A stretch of 64,000 nucleotides of DNA from Desulfobacteraceae bacterium (GTDB lineage Bacteria; Desulfobacterota; Desulfobacteria; Desulfobacterales; Desulfobacteraceae): positions 62,001-126,000 of the forward strand of contig JADGEQ010000012.1 in assembly GCA_016744295.1 (NCBI GenBank), read 5' to 3'. Positions within the stretch are counted from its first letter, which is position 1. Every line of letters starts with the position of its first letter. The notes beneath the pieces were generated by a model that was not told the DNA's origin, made no database searches, and saw nothing but the letters and a program-made list of their open reading frames with translations. Below, one piece after another: positions 27,644 to 36,269 of this stretch. The position numbers and the translations under genes were made by a program.

Positions 27644-28892
27644 AATAACTCCTGTATTTGGCAACAATATTTCGAATATGTGTAAGATTTGATTTTGCAC
27701 GAAAAAGGATGGCATCCACCTCCTGGTTGAACCTGTCCTGACCCCCGTCCAGGTCCCGGGAAAGTGCCGTCACCCGTTTTCTAAACTCATCCATAAAGAC
27801 TTGCTGGGTACCTGTAATATCACCCAAAAGAAGTGAAATTTCCTTTTCCTTTTCCATGTCAAAGACAATGTTTGAATACTGGTGCAGTTTTTTATTTACT
27901 GCTTCGAATTCTTTTTTCTGGGCAGCCCTGCGGTCCAGCATCCGGATATGCTCTGATATATCTGAAAAGATAATCATCTGCCCGACCTGTTTTGTCCCCT
28001 GCCATATGGGTTTTGAATGACAGTCCATGTACCGGTCCTTTTTTGGGGTGAACACCTGGATATTATATTGACGGGTCCGGGTCATATCACGGGCAAGAAG
28101 GGCTTCCGGCCTGCCGCCGGGTATGGTATTGCCCGCTGTCTCTATGAATTCGGCATTCCGGGCATTCTGATTCTGGTAAACAATATAATTTTCAGGATCG
28201 CAGACCAGGACGGCATCCTTGATAAGATCATTGATATTGGAAAACATCTGATCCCCGATCCTGTAGGCCTTTAAATCGGCTGAAAAGACATTCAATCCCA
28301 CAAGAAAGGTCGGATAAAAAACCAGCAGGCTTATATCCCCGTAAAGGGGAAAAAAAAGAGCTGTCAGCACATGCACTGCCAGGGGAAGGGTGTACAGAAC
28401 CAAGGGCCAAGGGCCTAGCTTCCCTGAAATGGCAGCCCCGGCAGAAAAAATTCCAAAAATGCCTGCCAGGGTAAGATAGGCTTTGCCAAAAACAATCCCT
28501 TCAAAGGAATAGGCCTGGATCAGCCAGTCCTGGGCCAGAAGGGAAATGGGAAGGAAAATGCCTGACAAGATACAAATTCCCTGGTAAATCAAGGGGTTCA
28601 ACCGGGACAGCCGATTCAGCTGCCCCAGAAGCAACAATTGGGTGAGGGTAAGACAGATAAGTTCCCCTAGATTCATGACAAATCCAATATCCTGGGAAAC
28701 GATCACCTCCTCTGTGAAGCGCATTATCCCGGCGATTCCCAGAACAACATGGGCCCCAAGGATCTTCCTTCCTTCCGGCTTAAACCCTTGATAGGCGCAG
28801 ACCACACCGCTGACACAGACCAGGATCACCATCAGGGTCAAGAACAGAACACTGCCAAATTGATACAGGGTATAATAACGCCCGTCGCCCAC
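27627..28892 (-). CDS. Seven-TM PAS sensor protein lacking a kinase core
   Basis: 421 residues with a GTG start (AGGAG five bases upstream). About seven TM helices (1-215), a PAS domain (~225-320) and a coiled-coil tail (~325-420) containing HQYSNIVFDMEKEKEISLLLGD. No N-, G1- or G2-box of a HATPase is present, so it cannot autophosphorylate alone. It resembles the input half of the kinase downstream and may be a sensor co-subunit or hetero-dimer partner. First gene of the overlapping trio. Confidence 0.8.
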   Translation of the reverse strand: MGDGRYYTLYQFGSVLFLTLMVILVCVSGVVCAYQGFKPEGRKILGAHVVLGIAGIMRFTEEVIVSQDIGFVMNLGELICLTLTQLLLLGQLNRLSRLNPLIYQGICILSGIFLPISLLAQDWLIQAYSFEGIVFGKAYLTLAGIFGIFSAGAAISGKLGPWPLVLYTLPLAVHVLTALFFPLYGDISLLVFYPTFLVGLNVFSADLKAYRIGDQMFSNINDLIKDAVLVCDPENYIVYQNQNARNAEFIETAGNTIPGGRPEALLARDMTRTRQYNIQVFTPKKDRYMDCHSKPIWQGTKQVGQMIIFSDISEHIRMLDRRAAQKKEFEAVNKKLHQYSNIVFDMEKEKEISLLLGDITGTQQVFMDEFRKRVTALSRDLDGGQDRFNQEVDAILFRAKSNLTHIRNIVAKYRSYYGPEN

Positions 28893-29538
28893 AGAAACTC
28901 CTTTGGATTAAGCTATCACCCTAACCAGCAGATGAGTTCTAGTGCACAAGCCTCCCCTTTGTCAACCAAAATTAATTCTTTTCCGGTCTGCTCGCCTGAC
29001 AAGGTTAAGCTGCCGGAATCTGGTCGTCCACCCCCTACTACCAAAAGAAATAAACACCTTTTTAAAAAATTTCAGCGGTTGATTATAGAGAGCTCACCTG
29101 TAAATAGTTATCTTTTAAAATATATATACAAATACCATCTGTTTTCTTTTGATAGGTATACGTTAAGAGATCAGTGATCAGAAAAAAACCGCCATATATA
29201 TTTTTAACCGCAGTGCGTGAATGCTTTGAATCGCTGGGATGAAATTGTGTGCCTTAATAAATTATGATGATCAATAAGGCTGTCACCGATAATAAGTAGT
29301 TTAATATTTTTCATATTCACTCCTATTTTCGATTGGGAAATGTCTCATTACTAAACCTCAGACTATGTATTTTGTCAAGGCAATCCTGGTCTTGAGCAGA
29401 GCCAACGCATGTAAATATTCTAAATTTCCTATGGCCCTCAAAATCATAACCAAAGGAGTTAGCTCTATTTGAAATGGGGCCAGCCCCAAACCCCGGGATT
29501 TAAAGCATTAAGAACAAAAGCATTGCAATATTTATAGA
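28893..29538. other. Intergenic stretch with a gene remnant
   Basis: About 650 bp. It holds the promoter side of the 7TM-PAS operon (near 28900), a truncated GDSL-like start (29204-29314) and a TGGGGC/GCCCCA hairpin near 29473 downstream of the transporter gene. Otherwise AT-rich with no coding signal. Confidence 0.5.
29204..29314 (-). pseudogene. Truncated start of a GDSL/SGNH-like hydrolase gene
   Basis: 36 codons starting at an ATG with AGGAG five bases before it: MKNIKLLIIGDSLIDHHN... then TAA. The IIGDSL segment matches block I of SGNH/GDSL hydrolases, where the Ser is the nucleophile. The reading frame ends after 36 residues with no later blocks, so this is probably the stump of a deleted gene. 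A real micropeptide is less likely. Confidence 0.4.
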
Positions 29539-30444
29539 TCATTTTAAGCGCACAAAAAAATTAATGTGTTGGGGGAGATCAACAATAATCATTCCGGAAA
29601 AGATCAGGGCGCATCCCATAATGGCGGTAGGCCCCAAAACATCTCCGGCCCAAAGGTAACCTGAAAAGGCAGCAAATACAGGTTCCAAAGAATAAATCAA
29701 TGCCACTTTGGCGGGAGCGACCTTCTTTTGAGATTGGGTCTGTATCGTTAAGGCCAGGCCGGTTGCCAGGAAAACAACAATAAGTATGGCCAATATTAGT
29801 TCATGGGAAAGCATTATATTTATATTCAGAAGAATACTTAGATCCTCGAACAACATAGCGCAGATACAACTGAATAGTCCGACAAAAAACAATTGAATCA
29901 ACACCAGTAAAAAGGTGGAAGACTGCTTTGCAAATTTTCCGGTATAGATAACATGAAAGGAAAAAGCTACGGCACCACAAAAAGTTAAAAAATCACCCTT
30001 ATTCAAGGACAATGATCCTTTTATTGTCAAAAAATATAGCCCCAGAGAAGCTGCCAGTATGCCGAATAGCGTATAGCGGTTCATTTTTTGTTTTATCAGG
30101 AAGACAGAAAAGAAGGGTATTAGCACCACATTCAACCCTGTTATGAACCCTGCATTGGAAGCACTGGTATGAACAAGCCCCAATGATAAAAAACCAAAAC
30201 CTAAAAAAAGCCACAGCCCAAGAATGAATCCCTGACCCGCAGCTATTCTATCAATTTTTAAAAGGGTTTTCGGTTGATATATCAAAATCCAGACAAATAG
30301 CAGTAAAGCAGCCAGAAAAAAACGAAGGAAATTAAACGTAAACGGATCCATGAAACCAATGACATTTTTGACAACCACAAATGTTATGCCCCAAACAAAT
30401 GCGACAAAAACAAGTCCTAGCTCGGGTAAATAAAATTTTGACAT
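29539..30444 (-). CDS. EamA/DMT-family transporter
   Basis: 301 residues, about ten TM helices in two EamA repeats. The first is marked by FVAFVWGITFVVVKNV and PFTFNFLRFFLAA, the second by AFSFHVIYTGKF and ALIYSLEPVFAAFSGYLWAGDVLGP near the end, both family hallmarks. AAGGA precedes the ATG. Members export or import metabolites and amino acids; the substrate cannot be told. Monocistronic. Confidence 0.92.
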   Translation of the reverse strand: MSKFYLPELGLVFVAFVWGITFVVVKNVIGFMDPFTFNFLRFFLAALLLFVWILIYQPKTLLKIDRIAAGQGFILGLWLFLGFGFLSLGLVHTSASNAGFITGLNVVLIPFFSVFLIKQKMNRYTLFGILAASLGLYFLTIKGSLSLNKGDFLTFCGAVAFSFHVIYTGKFAKQSSTFLLVLIQLFFVGLFSCICAMLFEDLSILLNINIMLSHELILAILIVVFLATGLALTIQTQSQKKVAPAKVALIYSLEPVFAAFSGYLWAGDVLGPTAIMGCALIFSGMIIVDLPQHINFFVRLK

Positions 30445-31226
30445 ATTTTTTCCTTTGTTGTGATGATTTCAACCATTAAGTTCCATTCCTTGACTGACTT
30501 TTTTTAATCGTTAGAGATAAATAAGAGCAAAGCCCATACCATATTATTTTTTTGATTGTTATTTCAGGATCTTAGATGGTATTGATTGAGATATTGGAAA
30601 ATTTTAATGGAATATTGACATATTTAAAGTTCAACCATTGAGATTTTTTTCAAAGAAACATCTTTAAGTGTAGCTGAACTTGAAAAAGATCTGGGTACGA
30701 TCCCCAGACAAGGCATTTCAGGGGACAGAAAGATGAAGAAACTCTGACAATCAAAGTGGAAGATAACTGTCATGGAATGGATAAACAGGGTATTAAGGAT
30801 TATTTCACTTTATTCAAATCCATGAAATATAGCAATCCTGAAAAGACCATTGGTTTTAGGCCTGATATTTTCGTTTATGCGTTTCAACGTAAATGGAGAA
30901 TTGGGTCTTGTACTCACGACCTTGACAAGGTTCAACTATTGGATAGTTTGCTATTGGAAAGGACGAAAATGCCCCCTTTTAATTTTCAATTGATGCGACA
31001 TCTAACTATGTCTTTAGGCATAGCATTGTATAAGAATGGTGATTCTATTGAGTGCCTAAAATGAAGGGGAGCGAGCATTTATAAACTCAACTTTCGGAGT
31101 TGATTTTCTCCAAGCTCATAAGAGATAACCGTTTGAAATAACAAAAAATATTAACAAGATTCACTCTCTATGATATGTATTTTTTATCCCTAGAAATAAA
31201 CAATCAAAGATGGGAATCTCATCAAA
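30445..31226. other. AT-rich intergenic stretch with decayed coding sequence
   Basis: The left 200 bp should include the transporter promoter; the short sequence TTCAACCATT occurs twice (30471 and 30634). From about 30720 to 31064 lies a decayed ATPase-like reading frame. 31065-31226 holds one arm of a 14-bp inverted repeat. Confidence 0.45.
30720..31064 (+). pseudogene. Fragment resembling an HSP90/GHKL-type ATP-binding domain
   Basis: Read from about 30720, the frame gives DEETLTIKVEDNCHGMDKQG... then SMKYSNPEKTIGF. This matches the DNGxGM ATP-binding box and the following S/K..TIG(R)FG segment of GHKL ATPases, with Gly replaced by Cys in DNG. After TIGF the expected FG(I/V)G motif is missing and the remaining ~60 residues are unrelated. 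Probably a truncated, fused remnant; no good ribosome site at the ATG at 30756. Confidence 0.4.
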
Positions 31227-31527
31227 ATGCATATTACCTCGGTAGAACCTCAAAATCAAACCATAAACCTTGACCAAAGGTCTTTTGGAGATTTATTCAG
31301 AGCCTGCCATGAAGAATTGGCCAACATAACTTTCCTTGATACCCTGACGAGGATAATGAAACTGGCCATGGCTAAGCTACACAAAGCCCATAAATTGTCA
31401 GAGCGGATCATAAATTCCATGCTCGATCTAATAATGGACGAAGCACTTATATATTTCGGCTTTCATAACCGGGGAAAGCCCTAATTGGAAGGGGTTTACA
31501 GATAAAGTTACTCCTCCGAAAGTTGAG
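31086..31527. repeat. 442-bp segment bounded by 14-bp inverted repeats
   Basis: CTCAACTTTCGGAG at 31086-31099 is the exact complement of CTCCGAAAGTTGAG at 31514-31527. The segment contains one small reading frame. It could be a tiny non-autonomous mobile element or the two ends of a deleted insertion sequence; no target-site duplication is obvious. Confidence 0.4.
31227..31484 (+). CDS. Small hypothetical protein, 85 residues
   Basis: Not recognised. Starts MHITSVEPQNQTINLDQRSF and has two amphipathic helices (residues ~25-55 and 58-78); no cysteine cluster or membrane segment. The ribosome site is weak (GGGA about 12 bases upstream). It fills the middle of the segment bounded by 14-bp inverted repeats, so it may be a cargo gene or a truncated remnant. 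Confidence 0.4.
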   Translation: MHITSVEPQNQTINLDQRSFGDLFRACHEELANITFLDTLTRIMKLAMAKLHKAHKLSERIINSMLDLIMDEALIYFGFHNRGKP

Positions 31528-33261
31528 CTATTTAATATATCTGGCTGCCAAGGATAAAAGGTCTTTCAGGCTGTAAGGCTTGGCGATATACTCCCGAATG
31601 CCCAGATTCCTGGCCTTTTGTTGGTCAAAGGTATCGCTGTGACCGGTACACAGGATCAAGGGCAGGTCCGATCGTATTCTAATCACCTCTTTGATAAGCT
31701 GCTCCCCGGTCATTCCGGGCATGCCCATGTCCGTAATGAGCAGGTTAAAAAAATCAGGGTCCTTGATAACCTGTTCCAGTGCTTCTTTTCCGGAACCGGC
31801 AGTAACCACCGTATAACCAAAGGTTTTAAATATTTTTTTTACGATAAGGGAGATCTCCTTTTCATCATCTACAAATAAAATATTGCCCTGAAGGGTTCGA
31901 TCCTTTATCTCATCTATTTCATCCTCCGCCAATGACGGATTCTCATGGACCGGCAAAAAAACAGAAAATTCACTTCCCTTGCCCACGTCACTCTGGCAGG
32001 CAATATCGCCTTTATATTTTTTGATAATTTCAAGAGAGGTGGCAAGCCCTAAACCGGTTCCGTCTCCCATATTTTTGGTTGAAAAATAAGGTTGAAAAAT
32101 TTTATCCCGAATCCCCGGTTCTATGCCCTCCCCATTATCTATCACCCTTAGTTTTACATATCCCCCCCCGGGCAGGGCCATCCTATTTTCAGGATCTTCA
32201 TCAAGCAGGTCAACCCGGGTAAGCCAGACCGTAAGGATGCCGGTATCTTTTTTTTCCATGGCATATTTTGCATTGGTGCACAGATTCATGAACACCTGAT
32301 ATATCCGGGTAACATCCACTTTGACCTTACCGGCATTTTTATCAATGTTTTCAACAATCCGGATATTAGACGGCAGGGTGGATCTGAGCAACTTCAAGGC
32401 CTCTTTGATCACCGATGTCAGGTCCAGGGGAAAAACATCTCCTGCCTGGCTTCGGCTCAGGGTCAAAATCTGCTGAACCAGTTCCCTTGCCCGATGACCC
32501 GAGACCTGGATCTGCTGAAACGATTCACAGCTTGGATCCTCTTGGACAAGATCCATCAGGGCAAGCTCTGCATTGCCAATGATGGTGGTCAATATATTAT
32601 TAAAATCATGGGCAATACCACCGGCGAGTACGCCGATTGCCTCCATTCTCTGGGCCTGTTGTAAATTCATTTCCATATGTTTAAGCCCGGTCACATCCCG
32701 GATAAAGGAAAGGTTGGCAGGCCTACCCTGAAACAGAATCGACACCGACCGGACCCGGAGCCAATGGGCGGTTTTATCCGCCCTTAAAATCCTCGTGGTA
32801 AAGTGGGTTTCTCCAAGGGACAACAAACTTTTTTCATAGTGTTCAAGCACCAGATCCAGGTCATCGGGAAAGATATAATCCAATAAATTCTCAGACCTGG
32901 TCTCCCCTTTTTCAAGTCCCATTATTTCATAGGCCTTTAAATTGGCATACTTGAAGGTGAAATCCTGGATAATAAGGATACCAACCCCGGTCTTATCAGC
33001 CATTATCCGGTATTTTTCCCGGCTTTTTTTTATTGCTGCCAGGCGGTCTGCCAGAAAACGATTCGATTTTTTTTCTCTTATCCAACCGAATGCGGCAAGC
33101 CCAAGACAAACTATCAATATCAGGATGCCAAACAAAAGATAGTTTTCATTAACCGTCACCATGCCCTGGGCCTCTCCGGCAAGAGACAGGGGAACCGGTC
33201 CTGCAAAAACACTCGTGAAGAAAAAAAAGAAGGATCTCTTTAAACTGGAAAATATCGGCAT
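31528..33261 (-). CDS. Membrane hybrid sensor kinase (PAS-HisKA-HATPase-REC)
   Basis: 577 residues, AGGTGA just before the ATG. Hydrophobic N-terminus and a TM helix (~38-60), one PAS (~80-195), HisKA with acceptor His in GGIAHDFNNILTT, HATPase_c (DNGEGIEPGIRDKIFQPYFST, GTGLGLATSLEII) and a C-terminal receiver with phospho-Asp in LLITDMGMP and Lys in IAKPYS. Strongly similar in plan to the hybrid kinase at 3.2-6.0 kb but without Cache and GAF domains; they are paralogous designs. Stands alone and no output partner is adjacent. The stop lies immediately beside the right arm of the 14-bp inverted repeat. Confidence 0.92.
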   Translation of the reverse strand: MPIFSSLKRSFFFFFTSVFAGPVPLSLAGEAQGMVTVNENYLLFGILILIVCLGLAAFGWIREKKSNRFLADRLAAIKKSREKYRIMADKTGVGILIIQDFTFKYANLKAYEIMGLEKGETRSENLLDYIFPDDLDLVLEHYEKSLLSLGETHFTTRILRADKTAHWLRVRSVSILFQGRPANLSFIRDVTGLKHMEMNLQQAQRMEAIGVLAGGIAHDFNNILTTIIGNAELALMDLVQEDPSCESFQQIQVSGHRARELVQQILTLSRSQAGDVFPLDLTSVIKEALKLLRSTLPSNIRIVENIDKNAGKVKVDVTRIYQVFMNLCTNAKYAMEKKDTGILTVWLTRVDLLDEDPENRMALPGGGYVKLRVIDNGEGIEPGIRDKIFQPYFSTKNMGDGTGLGLATSLEIIKKYKGDIACQSDVGKGSEFSVFLPVHENPSLAEDEIDEIKDRTLQGNILFVDDEKEISLIVKKIFKTFGYTVVTAGSGKEALEQVIKDPDFFNLLITDMGMPGMTGEQLIKEVIRIRSDLPLILCTGHSDTFDQQKARNLGIREYIAKPYSLKDLLSLAARYIK

Positions 33262-33460
33262 GGGATCACCTGTTTTGGATTTTTAATGAATTCAGTGACA
33301 AATGCTTCTTTTGTATGGAATGATATTAGCATATTTGTATTTAAATGACAGGATTTTAAAAAACTATTGCAAACAACAGCGGTTCAATTGTACACAGAAT
33401 ATCCCCCGAACATGGGGGTGAGATGAGGCAATCATAAAATGAAAAATATCATGGATACAG

Positions 33461-34750
33461 ATGGACAAAACAAGTCTGGCAAACTACCCTGCCCATACAT
33501 ATAAAGACAATCAGGTTTCCATCCAGTTAAACTGCCGGGGAGCCAGTGAGTATACCAAAATAAGTTTCCCCGTAAAATACGGGCTCTTCTCCCGGATAGA
33601 AACCCGTGAAGTAATCTTTGAGTTTAACCTGAACCACGAGATAAAACATGCCAAATCCAAGGCAGCAGAATGGATACACCCGTCTGAGTGGCTGAAGCGA
33701 ACCATGGGAAATGACTGGGTTTACTATTCCACAGGTGGCTATGCCGGGGTGGTTGAATCCATTGGAGAATATTACCTGCCCAATCTCATGTACCAGACAA
33801 ATTCGCTGCTGGGCGGCAAACCCTTTGAGACAGCTGAAGTGGCAAAAATTTCAAAAAACTGGCACAAAATTTTCTCAAAAATTAACACCAGCAAAACTAT
33901 GCCCCCAGCCATTACCCAATGGATAGAAAAGATAAAACAGTTCAAGCCAGGGGATCTTACACAAAAGGCAGAACAGCTGTTTGGCATATCCGGGGCCAGG
34001 ACAACGGTTCTGCCGCCGGATGCCCGCCACTCAGACTATGATATCATTCCTTTGACCATCCAGGACGGCTGTCTGTACAAATGCCGATTTTGCAAAATAA
34101 AAAACAAGAAACCCTTTATAGAAAGATCCAGACAGGATATTAAAAATCAGATTTTGGCCCTCAAATCCTTATATGCCAGGGATCTTACCAATTACAATGC
34201 CATCTTTCTCGGGGAACACGATGGACTCAATGCCGCCATGGATCTGATCCTCTATGCAGCCATAACTGCCCATGAAGAATTCGGGTTTGACACAGCCTAT
34301 ATGAAAAAGCCCATGCTCTATTTTTTCGGCAGTGTTGATGCCCTGCTCAATGCCGATGAGCGCCTGTTTGAACGCCTTAACGAACTGCCCTTTCACACCT
34401 GCATTAACATCGGCCTTGAATCGGCGGATGATAAAACCCTGTCGATTCTGGGCAAGCCTGTCTCCGCCCAAAATGTGAAAAAGGCCTTTGAACGAATGCA
34501 GGCCATCAACCAAAATTTTGAACAAATTGAAATGAGTTGCAATTTTGTCATGGACAGGGATCTGCCCGCCTCCCACAACCGGACAATGCTGGAACTGCTA
34601 AGAGGGAGGGACCGAACCAGCGCCAAGGGAAGCGTTTATCTGTCACCTCTGCAGTTTGGCAATCCTTCCAGGGAAGTTTTGTTTGATTTTTACCATCTCA
34701 AAAGTCAGAGCCGGCTGCCCATGTTTCTGTATATCATCCAGAGATTGTGA
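33461..34750 (+). CDS. Radical SAM protein
   Basis: 429 residues. The radical SAM cluster motif CLYKCRFC (CxxxCxxC) is near residue 202, preceded by PLTIQDG and followed by NAIFLGEHDGLNA, where family members bind SAM. A 190-residue N-terminal region precedes it and shows no second Fe-S motif. The family is a variant of Elp3/HemN-like oxidoreductases of unknown substrate found in anaerobes. First of a likely plus-strand operon with the PHP phosphatase (42 bp gap), dtd and the methyltransferase. The start is the ATG in frame with the conserved part; an upstream ATG is in another frame. Confidence 0.85.
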   Translation: MDKTSLANYPAHTYKDNQVSIQLNCRGASEYTKISFPVKYGLFSRIETREVIFEFNLNHEIKHAKSKAAEWIHPSEWLKRTMGNDWVYYSTGGYAGVVESIGEYYLPNLMYQTNSLLGGKPFETAEVAKISKNWHKIFSKINTSKTMPPAITQWIEKIKQFKPGDLTQKAEQLFGISGARTTVLPPDARHSDYDIIPLTIQDGCLYKCRFCKIKNKKPFIERSRQDIKNQILALKSLYARDLTNYNAIFLGEHDGLNAAMDLILYAAITAHEEFGFDTAYMKKPMLYFFGSVDALLNADERLFERLNELPFHTCINIGLESADDKTLSILGKPVSAQNVKKAFERMQAINQNFEQIEMSCNFVMDRDLPASHNRTMLELLRGRDRTSAKGSVYLSPLQFGNPSREVLFDFYHLKSQSRLPMFLYIIQRL

Positions 34751-34792
34751 CCCCCCTTGATTTTACCGGGTGGTTAATGATAAATATGCCCC

Positions 34793-35641
34793 ATGGAACC
34801 TAGCCCATTCATATCCCTCCACGGAGGACATTCAGGAGAATTTTGCTGCCATGCCAAGGACCGGCTGGAAGAAATTATTCAGGCCTATATTAAACGGGGC
34901 TTCAAAAGAGTGGGCATCACAGAGCATATACCGCCGGTGAACGACCGCTTTCTTTATCCCGATGAATCAAAACAGGGGCTGACAGCCCAGGATCTGTATC
35001 AAAAATTTACCCTCTATATGAAAGAAGTAAACCGGTTAAAACAGGTTTATAAATCTTATATCTGCATCCATGTGGGCATGGAAACCGAAACCTATACCGG
35101 GTATATTCCCCATGTGGAACAATTGATCCATGACTTTACCCCGGACTATATTGTGGGTTCTGTCCACCATGTGGATGATATCGGGTTTGACTATTCCAAA
35201 GAAGAATATGAGAAGGCCCTCTGCCACTGCGGTTCCCATGAAGCGATGTATCTGCGCTATTTTGACCTTCAACATGAGATGATTACAACCCTTCGCCCCT
35301 TTGTGGTGGGTCATTTTGATCTGATCAGAATTTACGATGACGGTTATGAAAAAAGACTTTTCTCCCCCAAAATACACAAAAGAATACTTCGGAATCTGCA
35401 TCTCATCAAAAAAATGGGCCTGGTAATGGATTATAATCTCAGACCCCTTGCCAGGGGAGAAAAGCAGCCCTACCTCAGCCAGTCCCTTCTAAAAACGATA
35501 AAAGCGCTTGGCATCCCCGTGGTGCCCGGGGATGACTCCCACGGCAAAGACCAGGCCGGCGGGCATGTGGCCAGGGCCATCCGGACCCTGGAAAAGATGG
35601 GGTTTGATACCCATTGGCCCGAGCCAAAACTTTACCGCTGA
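34793..35641 (+). CDS. PHP-family phosphoesterase, HisJ-type histidinol-phosphatase-like
   Basis: 282 residues. PHP metal-binding motifs: LHGGHSGEFCCHA (in place of the usual HTHT..C), GITEH, GMETE, GSVHHV, VGHFDL near residue 180 and a final PGDDSHG. The ITEHIPP and GSVHHVDDIGFDY patterns are like histidinol-phosphate phosphatases that complete histidine synthesis by removing phosphate from L-histidinol phosphate. The altered first motif (GGH instead of HxH) is unusual and leaves specificity uncertain. Lies 42 bp after the radical SAM gene and 27 bp before dtd. Confidence 0.8.
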   Translation: MEPSPFISLHGGHSGEFCCHAKDRLEEIIQAYIKRGFKRVGITEHIPPVNDRFLYPDESKQGLTAQDLYQKFTLYMKEVNRLKQVYKSYICIHVGMETETYTGYIPHVEQLIHDFTPDYIVGSVHHVDDIGFDYSKEEYEKALCHCGSHEAMYLRYFDLQHEMITTLRPFVVGHFDLIRIYDDGYEKRLFSPKIHKRILRNLHLIKKMGLVMDYNLRPLARGEKQPYLSQSLLKTIKALGIPVVPGDDSHGKDQAGGHVARAIRTLEKMGFDTHWPEPKLYR

Positions 35642-35668
35642 ATGAACAAAACGATGTAAGGATATAAA

Positions 35669-36115
35669 ATGAAAGCAGTAGTCCAACGGGTTAAAAATGC
35701 CCATGTAACAGTTGAGAATACCATTATCTCCAATATTGGAAACGGTCTGATGGTCCTTTTGGGGATACAAGAAGGCGATACGGAAAAAGAAGCAGATTTT
35801 TTGGTGGAGAAAATTATTCATTTGAGAATCTTTGAAGACGACCAGGAAAAGATGAACCTTTCCTTAAAAGATATCAAAGCGGAACTACTGGTGGTTTCCC
35901 AGTTTACACTGCTGGCGGACTGCAAAAAAGGACGACGCCCCTCCTTTACAAAGGCAGCTGCCCCGGACAGGGCCAACAAATTGTATGAATATTTCATTGG
36001 CCGTGCCATTGAGTCGGGGGTGGTCACCAAATCCGGCCAATTCCAGGCCCTTATGGATGTGTCCATTGTCAACCAGGGCCCGGTCACCCTGGTACTGGAC
36101 ACCCGGGACACCTGA
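35669..36115 (+). CDS. dtd: D-aminoacyl-tRNA deacylase
   Basis: 148 residues, the usual length. Diagnostic segments: MKAVVQRV start, SQFTLLAD, KKGRRPSF, and a C-terminal NQGPVTLVLDT containing the Gly-cisPro motif that rejects L-aminoacyl-tRNA. It removes D-amino acids (and glycine from tRNA-Ala) in the cytoplasm. AAGGA precedes the ATG. Asn-Gln replaces the common Asn-Asp before GPVT, a mild variation. Confidence 0.95.
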   Translation: MKAVVQRVKNAHVTVENTIISNIGNGLMVLLGIQEGDTEKEADFLVEKIIHLRIFEDDQEKMNLSLKDIKAELLVVSQFTLLADCKKGRRPSFTKAAAPDRANKLYEYFIGRAIESGVVTKSGQFQALMDVSIVNQGPVTLVLDTRDT

Positions 36116-36187
36116 TGGGGGTAGGCCATTCCCTGGGTCCAGGTGTTTCGGTTTGAAATGCCACTGGGCCATGCCGGATATCCGCCC

Positions 36188-36235
36188 TTTGGCCTGGTAT
36201 CTGGCCTGGTATTTGGCCTGGTATTTGGCCTGATC
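36188..36235. repeat. Four tandem copies of a 12-bp unit
   Basis: TTTGGCCTGGTA at 36188, one-base variant at 36200, exact at 36212, and a partial variant at 36224. It lies between dtd and the methyltransferase gene, so unit number could vary by slippage. Confidence 0.85.
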
Positions 36236-36269
36236 ATTGATCTTATTATAGAATAAAAACGGAACTAAA

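Noticed and set aside
36188..36235. Short repeats considered as a CRISPR remnant
   Set aside because: Units are contiguous 12-mers without spacers, and no cas gene is in the window.
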